From assembly GCA_020725865.1 (NCBI GenBank), contig DYEC01000023.1:1-64000 (forward strand): a DNA stretch of 64,000 nt, given 5' to 3'. Each line of letters begins with the position of its first letter. Position 1 is the first letter of the stretch. The position numbers and the translations under genes were made by a program. The notes below the pieces were generated by a model. That model saw only the letters and a program-made list of their open reading frames with translations. It was not told the DNA's origin and ran no database searches. Of the stretch, positions 33,281 through 42,347 are shown piece by piece. The stretch comes from Anaerolinea sp. (GTDB taxonomy: Bacteria > Chloroflexota > Anaerolineae > Anaerolineales > Anaerolineaceae).

Positions 33281-34144
33281 TCAAACGACTTGTTTGATTG
33301 TAGCACAATTTGCAGGCTGACAGCGCGGACAAAAATGAGTGCTGCGTTGACCAATGACCATACGCTGGATAGTTGTGCCGCATATCAGACAGGGCTCACC
33401 CGTTCTGCCATAGACCCGCAACCGGCTTTGAAAATTGCCGCCACGGTATATCCAGTCAATGCTGGTGCCGTTATGGCGGATGCCTTCCTTCAACACGTTA
33501 CGGATTGCGCCCCACAGCCGCTCTGCCTGTTCTTCGTTAAGCTGGTTGGAATGAAGAAGCGGGTGAAGTCCGGCTAGGTGCAGGGCTTCATCCGTATAAA
33601 TGTTTCCTAGGCCAGCCAGGAAGCTCTGGTCCAGCAACAGGGGCTTGAGCTGGCGGCGCACAGATTTCAGTTGTTGGTATAACAGTTGCGCAGTGAAGTT
33701 TTCCCCCAGAGGTTCAGGACCCAATGCCCCCAGCACTTCTGCCGGCTCTTGGACAAGCCAGATGCGCCCAAATTTGCGCGGATCGTTGAAGGCAAGCCGC
33801 CAGCCATTGTTCAGATAAAACAACGCCCGGTCGTGTAGTTCAACAGGACGCAGGCTTGCATCTGCCAGCTGGCTGGTTTCCATCCGCAGGTCGCCGCTCA
33901 TACGCAGATGGATGAGCAGATAGTTCTTGTCCAACTCGATAACGATGAATTTTCCGCGCCGCCAAAGCCCTCGGATTACTTGACCGGGCAAGGTGTTATT
34001 CAGTTCTTCCGGGATTGGCATGGCAAGGGTGCGTTGCCAGAGTAGTTCGATTTTTTCGATGGTATGCCCTATCAGGGGAGGATGTTCTTCATTCCCCTGC
34101 CGCAGATTGCGCACGATTGTCTCGACTTCAGGCAGTTCGGGCAT
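33281..34144 (-). CDS. mutM: Formamidopyrimidine-DNA glycosylase
   Basis: A 287-residue bifunctional DNA repair enzyme that removes 8-oxoguanine and FaPy lesions and nicks the strand. The catalytic N-terminus PELPEVETIVRNL (Pro2, Glu3) is exact. The H2TH region contains GLGNIYTDEALHLAGLHPL. The C-terminal zinc finger is C-x2-C ... C-x2-C (CLICG, CPRC). It starts 6 bp after prs. Confidence 0.97.
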   Translation of the reverse strand: MPELPEVETIVRNLRQGNEEHPPLIGHTIEKIELLWQRTLAMPIPEELNNTLPGQVIRGLWRRGKFIVIELDKNYLLIHLRMSGDLRMETSQLADASLRPVELHDRALFYLNNGWRLAFNDPRKFGRIWLVQEPAEVLGALGPEPLGENFTAQLLYQQLKSVRRQLKPLLLDQSFLAGLGNIYTDEALHLAGLHPLLHSNQLNEEQAERLWGAIRNVLKEGIRHNGTSIDWIYRGGNFQSRLRVYGRTGEPCLICGTTIQRMVIGQRSTHFCPRCQPANCATIKQVV

Positions 34145-34150
34145 GATTAC

Positions 34151-35140
34151 TTACTCGTTAAACATCTCTCCTACACTGCGTCCTTCATTGGCACGGCGGA
34201 TCACCTCGCCCAGCAGTTCTGCCACCGTCAGCACTTTCAGCCGGGCTCCCAGCAGAGCGCGTTTGTATTCGGGAATGGGGACGGTATCGGTGGTGATAAA
34301 TTGGGTCACCGGTAATGCCGCCAGCCGCTCGGCGGCGTTAGCGGAAAGGACGGCATGGACAAACGAAACATAAATGTTGCGCGCCCCGCAGGATTTGACC
34401 AGCTGCACCGCCTCAACCATTGATCCGCCGGTGTCTACCTCATCATCCACGATGATCACGTCGCGGTTTTCAACTTCACCAATTAGTGTAAGCGCTTCTG
34501 CATTAGCATCATTGCTGATACGGCGTTTTTCGATAAATGCCATTGGTACATCCAGCGCAGCGGCGTAGTTGCGCGCTTTTTTCGCAAAGCCCAGATCGGC
34601 GGTGACGACCACCGGGCGGTGCATCTGCGGTTTGAGCGATTTAACATAATCACAGAGGATGTAGAAGGTAGTCAGAACATCACCGGGAATGGAGAAGAAC
34701 CCCTGGATCTGTCCGGCGTGCAGATCGAGGGTGATATAGCGGTCTGCGCCGGCGATTTCAATCATATCGGCTACCAGCCGCGCCGTGATGGGAACGCGCG
34801 GCTGGTCCTTCTTATCGGAGCGGGCATAACAAAGGTATGGCACCACAGCAGTAATGCGCGCCGCCGAATCCAGCCGCAGGGTTTGCAGCAAGATCAGCAG
34901 TTCCATCAGATTATCATGCACCGGCGCCGGCGTGGTCTGGATCACATAACAATCCTGACCGCGCACACTGCCATGCAGTTTGACAAACAAATTGCTGTTG
35001 GGAAAAGTGATAATATCCCGCCCGCATAACGGCAAACCGAGATAATCGGCGATCTTTTGCGCCAGTTCCGGGCAGGCGGTTCCGGCAAACAGTTTGATTT
35101 CGCCATACATTTTCTCGTGCCGATGAATGGGTAAAGGCAT
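34151..35140 (-). CDS. prs: Ribose-phosphate pyrophosphokinase
   Basis: A 329-residue PRPP synthetase that supplies phosphoribosyl pyrophosphate for nucleotide, His and Trp synthesis. Signature segments are LCYARSDKKDQPRVPITARL (ATP site), DLHAGQIQGFF and the PRPP loop VIIVDDEVDTGGSM. GGAGGGAAG lies before ATG 35140. It starts 9 bp after the acetyltransferase stop. Some motif positions differ from canonical class I enzymes (KKRISN region reads EKRRISNDAN), but no catalytic residue is obviously lost. Confidence 0.93.
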   Translation of the reverse strand: MPLPIHRHEKMYGEIKLFAGTACPELAQKIADYLGLPLCGRDIITFPNSNLFVKLHGSVRGQDCYVIQTTPAPVHDNLMELLILLQTLRLDSAARITAVVPYLCYARSDKKDQPRVPITARLVADMIEIAGADRYITLDLHAGQIQGFFSIPGDVLTTFYILCDYVKSLKPQMHRPVVVTADLGFAKKARNYAAALDVPMAFIEKRRISNDANAEALTLIGEVENRDVIIVDDEVDTGGSMVEAVQLVKSCGARNIYVSFVHAVLSANAAERLAALPVTQFITTDTVPIPEYKRALLGARLKVLTVAELLGEVIRRANEGRSVGEMFNE

Positions 35141-35149
35141 CTTCCCTCC

Positions 35150-35698
35150 TTACTTTGCTGTTGAGGCATCCCGCCACTCGGATCGCAGGATGCTCATTAG
35201 CAGAACATCCACATATTTTCCATCTTGATAACGCCCCTGACGCAGTCGCCCTTCATGGACAAAGCCAACATGTTCGTAGCTTCGAATACCGCGCAGATTG
35301 GTTTCGTATACTTTCAAACCCACCCGGTTCAGATTGAGCGTGTTGAAGGCGTGCTGTAGCATCAACTGCATTGCTTCGCGCCCGTAGCCCTGATTCCAGT
35401 ATTGCTTTTCGCCGATGAAAATTCCTACTTCTGCACTGCGGTCATACCAGTTGATGTTGGATAAGCCGATATTACCGATAGCTCTCCAGCCTGTCGGTGT
35501 TTTAATCTCAATGGTAAAGGGGCGCTCTTCGGGCGGGCGCTGCTGCAGAGAAGCAAACCAGGCTTCTTCTTCGGTGACGGAGAGCGGCAGGCGCAACAGG
35601 AGGTTCTGGCGCACTTCCGGATCGTTCAGCCAGATTGCGAATCTCGGTACGTCTTCCTGCTCAATTGCCCGCAGACGGATACGCTCGCCATAGATCAT
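35150..35698 (-). CDS. GNAT-family N-acetyltransferase (RimJ/RimL type)
   Basis: A 182-residue acetyltransferase. IRLRAIEQEDVPRFAIWLND is the usual RimJ/L opening and NQGYGREAMQLM is the acetyl-CoA-binding motif A. LNRVGLKVYETNLRGIRSYE is motif B. The acceptor (ribosomal protein N-terminus, polyamine or small molecule) is not known. GGAGAGG precedes ATG 35698. It sits between aspS and prs in the operon. Confidence 0.85.
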   Translation of the reverse strand: MIYGERIRLRAIEQEDVPRFAIWLNDPEVRQNLLLRLPLSVTEEEAWFASLQQRPPEERPFTIEIKTPTGWRAIGNIGLSNINWYDRSAEVGIFIGEKQYWNQGYGREAMQLMLQHAFNTLNLNRVGLKVYETNLRGIRSYEHVGFVHEGRLRQGRYQDGKYVDVLLMSILRSEWRDASTAK

Positions 35699-35714
35699 GG
35701 ATCACCTCTCCATT

Positions 35715-37034
35715 TTATGGATGCAGGCGGTTTGGACCTCGGAACAGGAAGACGCACTCGCGAATGTTGGGCACATCCAGCATAACCATCAACAAGCGTG
35801 AAAGCCCCATGCCAAAACCACCGTGCGGCGGACAACCGTACTTGAAAAAGTCCAGATAGAACTGGATCGATTCTTGCGAGACGCCTTTTTCCTTTGCCTG
35901 CCTCAGTAAAACATCATAGCGGTGTTCGCGCTGCGCGCCGGTGACGATTTCCAGACCACTGGCGATCAAATCAAAGCTCTTGGTCAAATGAGGATTATCC
36001 TCATGGCGCATATGGTAGAAGGGGCGCACGGTAATGGGCCAGTCAATTACATAGACAAACTCATGATTGTATTTGTCTTTGATGTATTTCGCCAGTGCGC
36101 GCTCTCCGCCGGGGTCAAGGTCGCCTTTTTTCTCCGGCGGGAGCTGATAGCCCACCTCTTTGAGAATCTCATGCGCCTCTGCCATTGTGACGCGCGGGAA
36201 GGGCACTTCCGGAACGATCAGTTCTTTATGAAAAACCTCTTTAATCTGGTCGCCGTGCACTTCTTTGACCCGCTGATAGGTATATTGAAGCAGGTTTTCC
36301 AGCACTCGCATTACGTCATCATGCGAATCGATCCATGAGATTTCCATATCAATGCCGGTAAACTCGGTCATATGACGAGCGGTGAAGGATGGATCGGCGC
36401 GAAAAACAGGACCAATTTCAAAAACTTTTTCAAAACCTGCCGCCATCGCCATCTGCTTGTAAAACTGTGGTGACTGCGCCAGATAGGCTTTGCGGTCAAA
36501 ATAGGTCATCTCAAACAGTTCAGCGCCACCCTCGCTGGCACTGCCCATGATCTTGGGTGAGTGGATTTCCATGAAGTCATTTTTGACCCAGAATTCGCGC
36601 ATCGCCATTTCCAGTGTGGTTTGCACCTTGAAAATCAACAGACTCTCGGTGCGGCGCAGGTCAAGATAGCGCCAGTCGGAGCGAAAGTCGGTGGAAGGCA
36701 GGGTATCGCCAAAAGGTTCAAACGGCAGGGGAGATTGGGCAAGGCTCTCCACCTTGAGCGTCTCAAGTTGAATTTCCAGCCCGCCCAGTTTGACAATCGG
36801 GTTATCTACCACCTTTCCGGTGATGGTCAGTGCCGATTCGGTGGTCAGTTTGGAGATTTGCTCAGCCAGCGACGGGTCACTCTGACGCCAGAAAGCTACC
36901 TGTACCATGCCGGTGCGGTCACGCACGACCAGAAACTGCATCTTTTTCTGGTCGCGCAGGACTTGTAGCCAGCCCTGTATTTTGACCTGCTCGCCAATGT
37001 GTTGCCGCAAACTGCCGATGGGGGTTGTTTCCAT
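35715..37034 (-). CDS. aspS: Aspartyl-tRNA synthetase, archaeal type (probably non-discriminating)
   Basis: A 439-residue class IIb synthetase. An N-terminal OB fold (VKIQGWLQVLRDQKKMQFLV) precedes the catalytic core: motif 2 reads VFRADPSFTARHMTEFTGID and motif 3 reads GFGMGLSRLLMVML. The C-terminus ends FRGPNRLHP. The length and the absence of the roughly 150-residue bacterial insertion domain identify the archaeal/eukaryotic subtype, which in bacteria often charges both tRNA-Asp and tRNA-Asn. AsnRS shares the fold, but I rate AspRS higher from the RHMTEF context. AAGGAG 9 bases upstream fixes ATG 37034; the frame opens 7 codons earlier. Confidence 0.85.
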   Translation of the reverse strand: METTPIGSLRQHIGEQVKIQGWLQVLRDQKKMQFLVVRDRTGMVQVAFWRQSDPSLAEQISKLTTESALTITGKVVDNPIVKLGGLEIQLETLKVESLAQSPLPFEPFGDTLPSTDFRSDWRYLDLRRTESLLIFKVQTTLEMAMREFWVKNDFMEIHSPKIMGSASEGGAELFEMTYFDRKAYLAQSPQFYKQMAMAAGFEKVFEIGPVFRADPSFTARHMTEFTGIDMEISWIDSHDDVMRVLENLLQYTYQRVKEVHGDQIKEVFHKELIVPEVPFPRVTMAEAHEILKEVGYQLPPEKKGDLDPGGERALAKYIKDKYNHEFVYVIDWPITVRPFYHMRHEDNPHLTKSFDLIASGLEIVTGAQREHRYDVLLRQAKEKGVSQESIQFYLDFFKYGCPPHGGFGMGLSRLLMVMLDVPNIRECVFLFRGPNRLHP

Positions 37035-37064
37035 GTGATAAAACTCCTTGGTCAAGAATTAGTG

Positions 37065-38072
37065 CTATTTCTCCAGTAATTTTACAACTGCCTGATATGG
37101 CGATATTGTTCTTTTTATCACCTGTTGCAAAATACTTTGATACGTTTCTTCTGGAACGCGCTCTCGCCAGCGTGCTACCAGTTCTGCTTGAACCAGTCCC
37201 TGCAATTCGGCATCCAGCCGTTCCAGTTCTCTGCGCTGCCATTCACCGTTGCGCCGCAGGTGTTCACCATGTTCACGGACTGCCTGCGCCAGTTCCTGAA
37301 CGCCTTCACCGCGCAGTGCAATGGTTTTCATAATAAAAGGTTTCCAAACGCGTGCGGCTTCGTTCTCTTCTTCTTGATAAGACAATACCGCAAGCCGTCC
37401 ATGATGCATCACTATCCGCTCTGGCTTTGCCAGCTCTAACATGGCGCGCAGGGCGCGCTCGGTTTGTTCCACACCCGGTCTATCGGCTTTGTTGATCACC
37501 AGAATATCGGCAATTTCCAGAATGCCGGCTTTGATGGCTTGAATGTCATCACCCAATCCCGGCGCTTCCACAACGATGGTTGTATGCGCTAGACGAGCGA
37601 TGTCTACTTCGCCCTGACCTGCCCCAACCGTTTCGATGAGGATGATTTCAAAACCAGCAGCATCGAACACCTGTGCCACTGCCGCCGTGTTGCGAGCCAG
37701 TCCACCCAGCGCGCCGCGTGATGCCATTGAACGGATAAACACACCCGGATCGCCTACCAGGTCGCGCATGCGCACCCGATCTCCCAGCAATGCGCCGCCG
37801 CTGAATGGGCTGGATGGGTCCACCGCAATCACCGCCACGCGCAGTGGGGAAGAACCATCTATGGGATGGCGGAAGGCATAGGCAAGCTGGTTGACCAGTG
37901 AGGACTTACCTGTGCCGGGTGCTCCAGTGATACCGACGAGATGTGCACGTCCTGTGTGCGGAAACAATTCATCCAGTTCTGACCGTCCCTGTGGCGTATC
38001 ATTTTCAACCAGCGATAACATGCGTGCCAGCGCAAGACGGTCTCCAGCAATGACCTGTTCAGCCAGTTTCAT
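37065..38072 (-). CDS. meaB: MeaB/ArgK-type G3E GTPase chaperone of B12 mutases
   Basis: A 335-residue P-loop GTPase that protects or loads adenosylcobalamin on methylmalonyl-CoA-type mutases. The P-loop is GAPGTGKSSLVNQLA. The family signature VAVIAVDPSSPFSGGALLGDRVRM is exact, with IETVGAGQGEVDIA (switch II) and VINKAD (G4). The upstream neighbour, 12 bp away, encodes the B12-binding subunit of such a mutase, which supports the assignment. The large catalytic subunit is not in the window. Confidence 0.94.
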   Translation of the reverse strand: MKLAEQVIAGDRLALARMLSLVENDTPQGRSELDELFPHTGRAHLVGITGAPGTGKSSLVNQLAYAFRHPIDGSSPLRVAVIAVDPSSPFSGGALLGDRVRMRDLVGDPGVFIRSMASRGALGGLARNTAAVAQVFDAAGFEIILIETVGAGQGEVDIARLAHTTIVVEAPGLGDDIQAIKAGILEIADILVINKADRPGVEQTERALRAMLELAKPERIVMHHGRLAVLSYQEEENEAARVWKPFIMKTIALRGEGVQELAQAVREHGEHLRRNGEWQRRELERLDAELQGLVQAELVARWRERVPEETYQSILQQVIKRTISPYQAVVKLLEK

Positions 38073-38084
38073 CTACGCAGTTGC

Positions 38085-38501
38085 TCATCCCTGTGGAATC
38101 ATCTGCCCCAGAACGTAATGCCGGATGTCTTCTACGATTTTTTCGGTTGAGGTTCCGGGACCGTAGACGGCTTTGACGCCGTGTGCCAGCAAGGCTGGCA
38201 CATCTGTATCTGGGATGATACCGCCAACAAAGACACAAACGTGATCTTGTCCATTGGCGCGTAGCAGTTCCATCACGCGCGGCACAAGTGCCATATGTGC
38301 CCCAGAAAGGATGGAAAGCCCCACCGCATCCACATCTTCTTGCAGGGCGGCTTCGGCAATCATTTCTGGGGTCTGGCGCAAGCCGGTGTAGATAACCTCC
38401 ATGCCAGCATCGCGCAGCGCCCGTGCTACCACTTTGGCCCCGCGGTCATGTCCATCCAGCCCAGGTTTGGCAATCAACACGCGAATTTTTCGCTCTGCCA
38501 T
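38085..38501 (-). CDS. mcmB: Cobalamin-binding small subunit of methylmalonyl-CoA-type mutase
   Basis: A 138-residue B12-binding domain. The base-off/His-on motif DxHxxG is D16-x-H18-x-x-G21 in [26 protein letters not shown] and [15 protein letters not shown] complete the Rossmann-like fold. The subunit carries adenosylcobalamin for interconversion of methylmalonyl-CoA or a related acyl-CoA with its linear isomer. It is encoded separately from the TIM-barrel subunit, as in archaeal-type mutases. It is the first gene of the operon running to 32494. Confidence 0.92.
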   Translation of the reverse strand: MAERKIRVLIAKPGLDGHDRGAKVVARALRDAGMEVIYTGLRQTPEMIAEAALQEDVDAVGLSILSGAHMALVPRVMELLRANGQDHVCVFVGGIIPDTDVPALLAHGVKAVYGPGTSTEKIVEDIRHYVLGQMIPQG

Positions 38502-38670
38502 TAAGTTTCTCCACTGATTGAGGTGGCTATGCTTTGATTATACCGCGCCTTTGGAGTGTGGTCCGGTATGATCATACAAAGTAAGTCGTGATAGTTGTCC
38601 GCTATGCTCACACGTGGTAAACTTATGATGTGTTCATGGAAAATACATTGAGTGAGGTTACGAGACTGAT

Positions 38671-39771
38671 ATGCCAGTGATCTTTCCGTTTACCGCCATC
38701 GTTGGTCAGCAGCGGATGCGCCGGGCTTTAATCCTCAATGCCGTAGATCCACGCATTGGCGGTGTATTGATTCGCGGCGAGCGCGGCACGGCGAAATCCA
38801 CCGCGGCACGCGCGCTGGCGGCGCTTTTGCCGCGTGTGAGAGTCGTCAGCGATTGCCGGTTTGGCTGCGATCCTGATCGTCCGGATACATGGTGCACGGA
38901 ATGCCGCGAACGTGCAGCGCGCGGGGAAGAGCTGCCGGTTTCCACACGTACTACCCCGTTTATCAACCTGCCGGTCTCGGCAACCGAGGATCGCGTGGTT
39001 GGCACACTGGATATTGAAAAAGCCATCCAACGCGGCGAGCGTCACTTCGAGCCGGGCGTACTGGCGGCGGCAAATCGTGGTTTGCTTTACATAGATGAAG
39101 TCAACCTTTTAGATGACCATGTGGTTGATATTTTGCTTGATTCGGCGGCAATGGGAATGAATATCGTCGAGCGCGAGGGCATTTCGTTCAGCCACCCGGC
39201 GCGCTTTATCCTGGTTGGCACGATGAACCCGGAAGAAGGTGACCTGCGCCCACAATTGTTGGACCGCTTTGCGCTTTCGGTGGATATCTATGGTATCCGT
39301 GATGCCCGCGATCGCGTACAGATCATGGAGCGCATTCTGGAGTTTGAAGCCGATCCGGAAGGTTTTCGGCGCAAATGGCTGCCCAAAGAAGAAGAACTTT
39401 CGCGCCAGATCGAACAGGCGCGGCGGCTGGTGGATCAAGTCACCTATACCACCCGAGATTTGCTTTCGATTGCCGCGTTGACTGCCTCACTGAATGTCGA
39501 AGGTCATCGCCCGGATTTGGTGATTCTGAAAGCCGCCCGGGCACAGGCAGCTTTTGAGGGTCGCACAGCTATCAATGACCGCGATATCGCGCTGGCGGCT
39601 GAGCTGGCACTGCCGCATCGTCTCAAGCGCGGACCTTTCCAGCAAACTGAGATCAGCATGGAAGAGCTACAGGAACGCATTGAGCAATTGCAAGCCAGCG
39701 AAACCAGCAAATCGTCCCAAACCAACGTCGAACAACAGGTCGGCGATCAAGAGGCTCAAAAAAAAACTTAA
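38671..39771 (+). CDS. Mg/Co-chelatase-type AAA+ ATPase (ChlI-like subunit)
   Basis: A 366-residue AAA+ ATPase of the ChlI/BchI family, the motor that drives metal insertion into tetrapyrroles. Walker A is GERGTAKST (36-44) and Walker B LLYIDEVNLLDDH. The N-terminal insert CRFGCDPDRPDTWCTEC and the hairpin region ATEDRVVGTLDIEKAI are family hallmarks. Translation ends in CAA AAA AAA ACT TAA, that is, the stop lies immediately after a nine-A run. A -1 shift there continues into the VWA domain at 39765-40763. GAGG about 13 bases before ATG 38671 is a modest start signal. In a non-phototroph the likely metal partner is cobalt, which is inference. Confidence 0.92.
   Translation: MPVIFPFTAIVGQQRMRRALILNAVDPRIGGVLIRGERGTAKSTAARALAALLPRVRVVSDCRFGCDPDRPDTWCTECRERAARGEELPVSTRTTPFINLPVSATEDRVVGTLDIEKAIQRGERHFEPGVLAAANRGLLYIDEVNLLDDHVVDILLDSAAMGMNIVEREGISFSHPARFILVGTMNPEEGDLRPQLLDRFALSVDIYGIRDARDRVQIMERILEFEADPEGFRRKWLPKEEELSRQIEQARRLVDQVTYTTRDLLSIAALTASLNVEGHRPDLVILKAARAQAAFEGRTAINDRDIALAAELALPHRLKRGPFQQTEISMEELQERIEQLQASETSKSSQTNVEQQVGDQEAQKKT
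39759..39766 (+). other. Predicted -1 frameshift site (A-run) in the chelatase gene
   Basis: Nine consecutive A (39758-39766) contain the heptamer A AAA AAA in the zero frame. AAGAGG (39749-39754) lies a few bases upstream and could act as an internal Shine-Dalgarno. A stop codon follows two codons later in the zero frame. In the -1 frame the reading remains open for 332 more codons and enters the VWA domain. Ribosomal slippage or RNA-polymerase slippage on the A-run would both work. Confidence 0.7.
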
Positions 39772-40763
39772 CTGAGCCTGAAACCGTTGAAGACACCAAA
39801 GAACAGGGCAAACCGGAACCGGTTCCCCAGCAGGATGTTTTCAAAAGCAACGAAGGGCGTTGGTGGGAAGGCGGCGAACGCACCCGCATTGGCGAGGTCT
39901 TTGCCGCGCGCCGGCTGGATACACCGCTGGATAAAATGGTGCGCCGCAGTGCCGGACGTCGCTCTCGGACGATTTCAGAGCGTAAGCGCGGGCGCTATGT
40001 GCAGGCTCGTCCGGTTCTGGATGGCAAAGCGGATGATCTGGCATTGGATGCTACACTGCGCGCCGCAGCACCCTTTCAAAAAGAGCGTGCAGAGGACCGA
40101 AAACGAGTAGCTTTCTCCATTCATCCTACGGATTACCAGCGCAAGGTGCGCGTGCGCCGCTCCGCCAATCTGGTGCTGTTTTTGGTAGATGCTTCTTGGT
40201 CTATGGCGGTGGCTGAGCGTATGGCGGCAACTAAAGGAGCCATCATGTCACTGCTGACCGATGCCTATCAGCGCCGTGACCGGGTGGGCTTGATTGTGTT
40301 TCAGAAAAATAAAGCCACGCTGGTACTGCCCCCGACCAACTCGGTCTTGCTGGCGCAGCGCGCGCTGGCAGATATCCCGATTGGCGGTAAAACACCGCTC
40401 TCGGCGGGTTTACAAATGGCGTTTGAAGTTTTACAACGGGAGAAAATCCTGCACCCGGATGTCCGTCCGCTGTTGATTATCCTCACCGATGGTGCCGGTA
40501 ATGTTTCAATGGGGAGGTTATCCCCGCAGGAAGAGGCGGAGAAAATCGCCAAATCCATTGCCCAGGCAAATATCCATAGTGTGGTAATTAATATGGAGCA
40601 TGCGGCGTTTGATCAGGGGCTGGCACAGGCGCTTGCGGATAACTTGAGCGCTCCCTGTTATACCATTACTGAGCTGAGGGCGGAAAGTTTGTACGAGACG
40701 GTACGTTCTGAAATGGCGAACGTCAAAAATGTTCTGGAACATACACGACAGAGTTCCAGTTGA
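39765..40763 (+). CDS. VWA-domain (ChlD-like) portion, reached by -1 frameshift
   Basis: The -1 frame downstream of the A-run encodes an acidic/proline linker, a conserved NEGRWWEGGERTRIGEVFAA segment and a von Willebrand A domain. The metal site (MIDAS) is VDASWSMA, with GGKTPLSAG and ILTDGAGN later. Fused to the upstream ATPase it gives a 697-residue ChlI-ChlD-like protein, the size expected of ChlD/CobT-type medium subunits. An independent start at ATG 39936 would lack a Shine-Dalgarno and would drop the conserved linker. I therefore favour the frameshift product. The integrin-binding/MIDAS pair is thought to mediate assembly with the ATPase ring. Confidence 0.8.
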   Translation, partial: NLTEPETVEDTKEQGKPEPVPQQDVFKSNEGRWWEGGERTRIGEVFAARRLDTPLDKMVRRSAGRRSRTISERKRGRYVQARPVLDGKADDLALDATLRAAAPFQKERAEDRKRVAFSIHPTDYQRKVRVRRSANLVLFLVDASWSMAVAERMAATKGAIMSLLTDAYQRRDRVGLIVFQKNKATLVLPPTNSVLLAQRALADIPIGGKTPLSAGLQMAFEVLQREKILHPDVRPLLIILTDGAGNVSMGRLSPQEEAEKIAKSIAQANIHSVVINMEHAAFDQGLAQALADNLSAPCYTITELRAESLYETVRSEMANVKNVLEHTRQSSS

Positions 40764-40845
40764 AATTGCCGACCCAAAGGATTGAAAGCGTGGTCGGCTT
40801 GTCAGTTCTTATGGCTGATGATATGATACAGGTCGTGAGGAGCCT

Positions 40846-41253
40846 ATGATTGAAACCCAGCAGGAACGTCGCTCCCGAACTCGTTCAACCCTGCTCTTCG
40901 TTATCCTGGCAACCATTCCCTGTTATTGCCTTGGCTTTGTGGTTTTGCGCGCCTGCGAGCCGGTCTCCCGTCTTGCCGCCACATTCACGCCCTCGGCTTC
41001 TGTCACTATGACCTTATCTCCGCTGCCATCCAGTACCGTCACTTTGAGCTGGGTTTCCACACCAACCGTGACCGAGACTGTCACCATCACCTGGACGCCT
41101 TCGCAGACTTTTACCCCCTTTCTGACCCCTACGTATACCATCACGCCCATCCCCTCGCGCACGCCTACCCCGGAACCCAGCCTTACCCCCACTCAAACCA
41201 TAACAACCGAGCCAAGCAGTACTGAAACACCAACAGAAACCAGCACACCATAA
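40846..41253 (+). CDS. Membrane protein with Thr/Pro-rich external tail
   Basis: A 135-residue protein with a basic N-terminus, one transmembrane helix (about 18-36) and a low-complexity tail of Thr, Pro and Ser repeats to the C-terminus. The tail resembles the spacers used by surface lipoproteins elsewhere in the window but carries no folded domain. GTGAGGAG before ATG 40846 supports translation. The function is unknown. Confidence 0.6.
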   Translation: MIETQQERRSRTRSTLLFVILATIPCYCLGFVVLRACEPVSRLAATFTPSASVTMTLSPLPSSTVTLSWVSTPTVTETVTITWTPSQTFTPFLTPTYTITPIPSRTPTPEPSLTPTQTITTEPSSTETPTETSTP

Positions 41254-41282
41254 ACCAAACCAATACTCATGGACCAGCATAG

Positions 41283-42347
41283 ATGATGGAAATAACACCT
41301 TTTTTGAAGAAACTGCTCAGCCTGCCGGGTCTTTCGGCTTATGAGACGCCAGTGCGCGAAGCGATTGCCGAAACCTGGCGACCTCTGGTAGATGAGCTTG
41401 AAGTCAGCCGCGTGGGCAGTTTGCACGGTTTGAGACGCGGCGTTGCGCCCGAACCCCGCCCGCGCCTTCTGCTGGCAGCGCACATGGACGCTGTCGGTTT
41501 GATGGTCAGTGGGATGATAGATGGTTTTTTGCGTATCACTGAAGTGGGCGGTGTGGATGACCGCATTCTGCCTGGGCAGTTGGTCACCGTTCACGGACGG
41601 CGCGACCTGCCCGGTGTGATTGTTCAGCCGCCGGACTTTTTGCTCCCGCCGGATCAGCGCGGCAAACCCGTCCGCCGTGAATTTTTGCTGGTGGATGTTG
41701 GTCTGACGCCTGATGAGGTTGGTAAACTGGTGCGGACAGGCGATCTGGTCTCGTTTGCTCAGCAACCCTTTGAACTGCCCGGCGATGCGCTGGTTGGACA
41801 CAGTCTGGATAACCGCGCCTCGGTTGGGGCTCTAACCGTGTGCCTGGACGAATTACAGCACATGAGCTGTGATTGGGATGTCTGGGCGGTTGCTACCGCA
41901 CAGGAAGAAGAAACCTTTCTGGGAGCGTACACCTCGCCGTTTGACCTGCGCCCGGATATGGCGCTGGTAGTGGATGTGACCCACGCGAAAGGTCCCGGCA
42001 GCAACGATTACCGCACCTTTGGACTAGGGAAGGGGGTGGTGCTGGGCTGGGGCGCAAATATCCATCCCGGTTTATATAAAGCCGTCAAAGAGCTGGCAGA
42101 GCGGCTGGAAGTGCCATTCCAGATTGAAGCCATGTCGCGGCATTCCGGCACAGATGCGTATGCCATTCAGGTCACAGCCGAGGGTATTCCCTGCATGGTA
42201 TTGAGCATTCCTCTGCGTTATATGCATACACCGGTTGAACTGGTGTCGCTGAAAGACATCTACCGCACCGGTCATCTGCTGGCAGAGTTTATCGCCCGCC
42301 TCAAACCCGATTTCATGCAGAAGATCACCTGGGAGGAGCCGTCATGA
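41283..42347 (+). CDS. M42 family aminopeptidase (first of three)
   Basis: A 354-residue dinuclear-metal aminopeptidase of the M42 (deblocking/PepA-tetrahedral) family. The first metal ligands are in LLAAHMDAVGLMV, the bridging region is GHSLDNRASVGALTV, the catalytic Glu-Glu is in ATAQEEETFLGAY, and the last ligand is near PVELVSL. The segment after Glu-Glu is ETFLGAYTS where the family usually has VGLRGA, so this paralogue is the most divergent of the three. ATG-ATG at 41283 has no strong Shine-Dalgarno. It overlaps the next gene by ATGA. Confidence 0.88.
   Translation: MMEITPFLKKLLSLPGLSAYETPVREAIAETWRPLVDELEVSRVGSLHGLRRGVAPEPRPRLLLAAHMDAVGLMVSGMIDGFLRITEVGGVDDRILPGQLVTVHGRRDLPGVIVQPPDFLLPPDQRGKPVRREFLLVDVGLTPDEVGKLVRTGDLVSFAQQPFELPGDALVGHSLDNRASVGALTVCLDELQHMSCDWDVWAVATAQEEETFLGAYTSPFDLRPDMALVVDVTHAKGPGSNDYRTFGLGKGVVLGWGANIHPGLYKAVKELAERLEVPFQIEAMSRHSGTDAYAIQVTAEGIPCMVLSIPLRYMHTPVELVSLKDIYRTGHLLAEFIARLKPDFMQKITWEEPS

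Noticed and set aside
39787-40110. Open frame inside the chelatase linker
   Set aside because: It is a shadow of the -1 frame: basic, tryptophan-rich composition, no start signal and complete overlap with conserved ChlD-like sequence.
39936-40763. Independent VWA gene starting at ATG 39936
   Set aside because: No Shine-Dalgarno, and conserved linker residues continue upstream in the same frame to the A-run. A frameshift fusion explains the data better.
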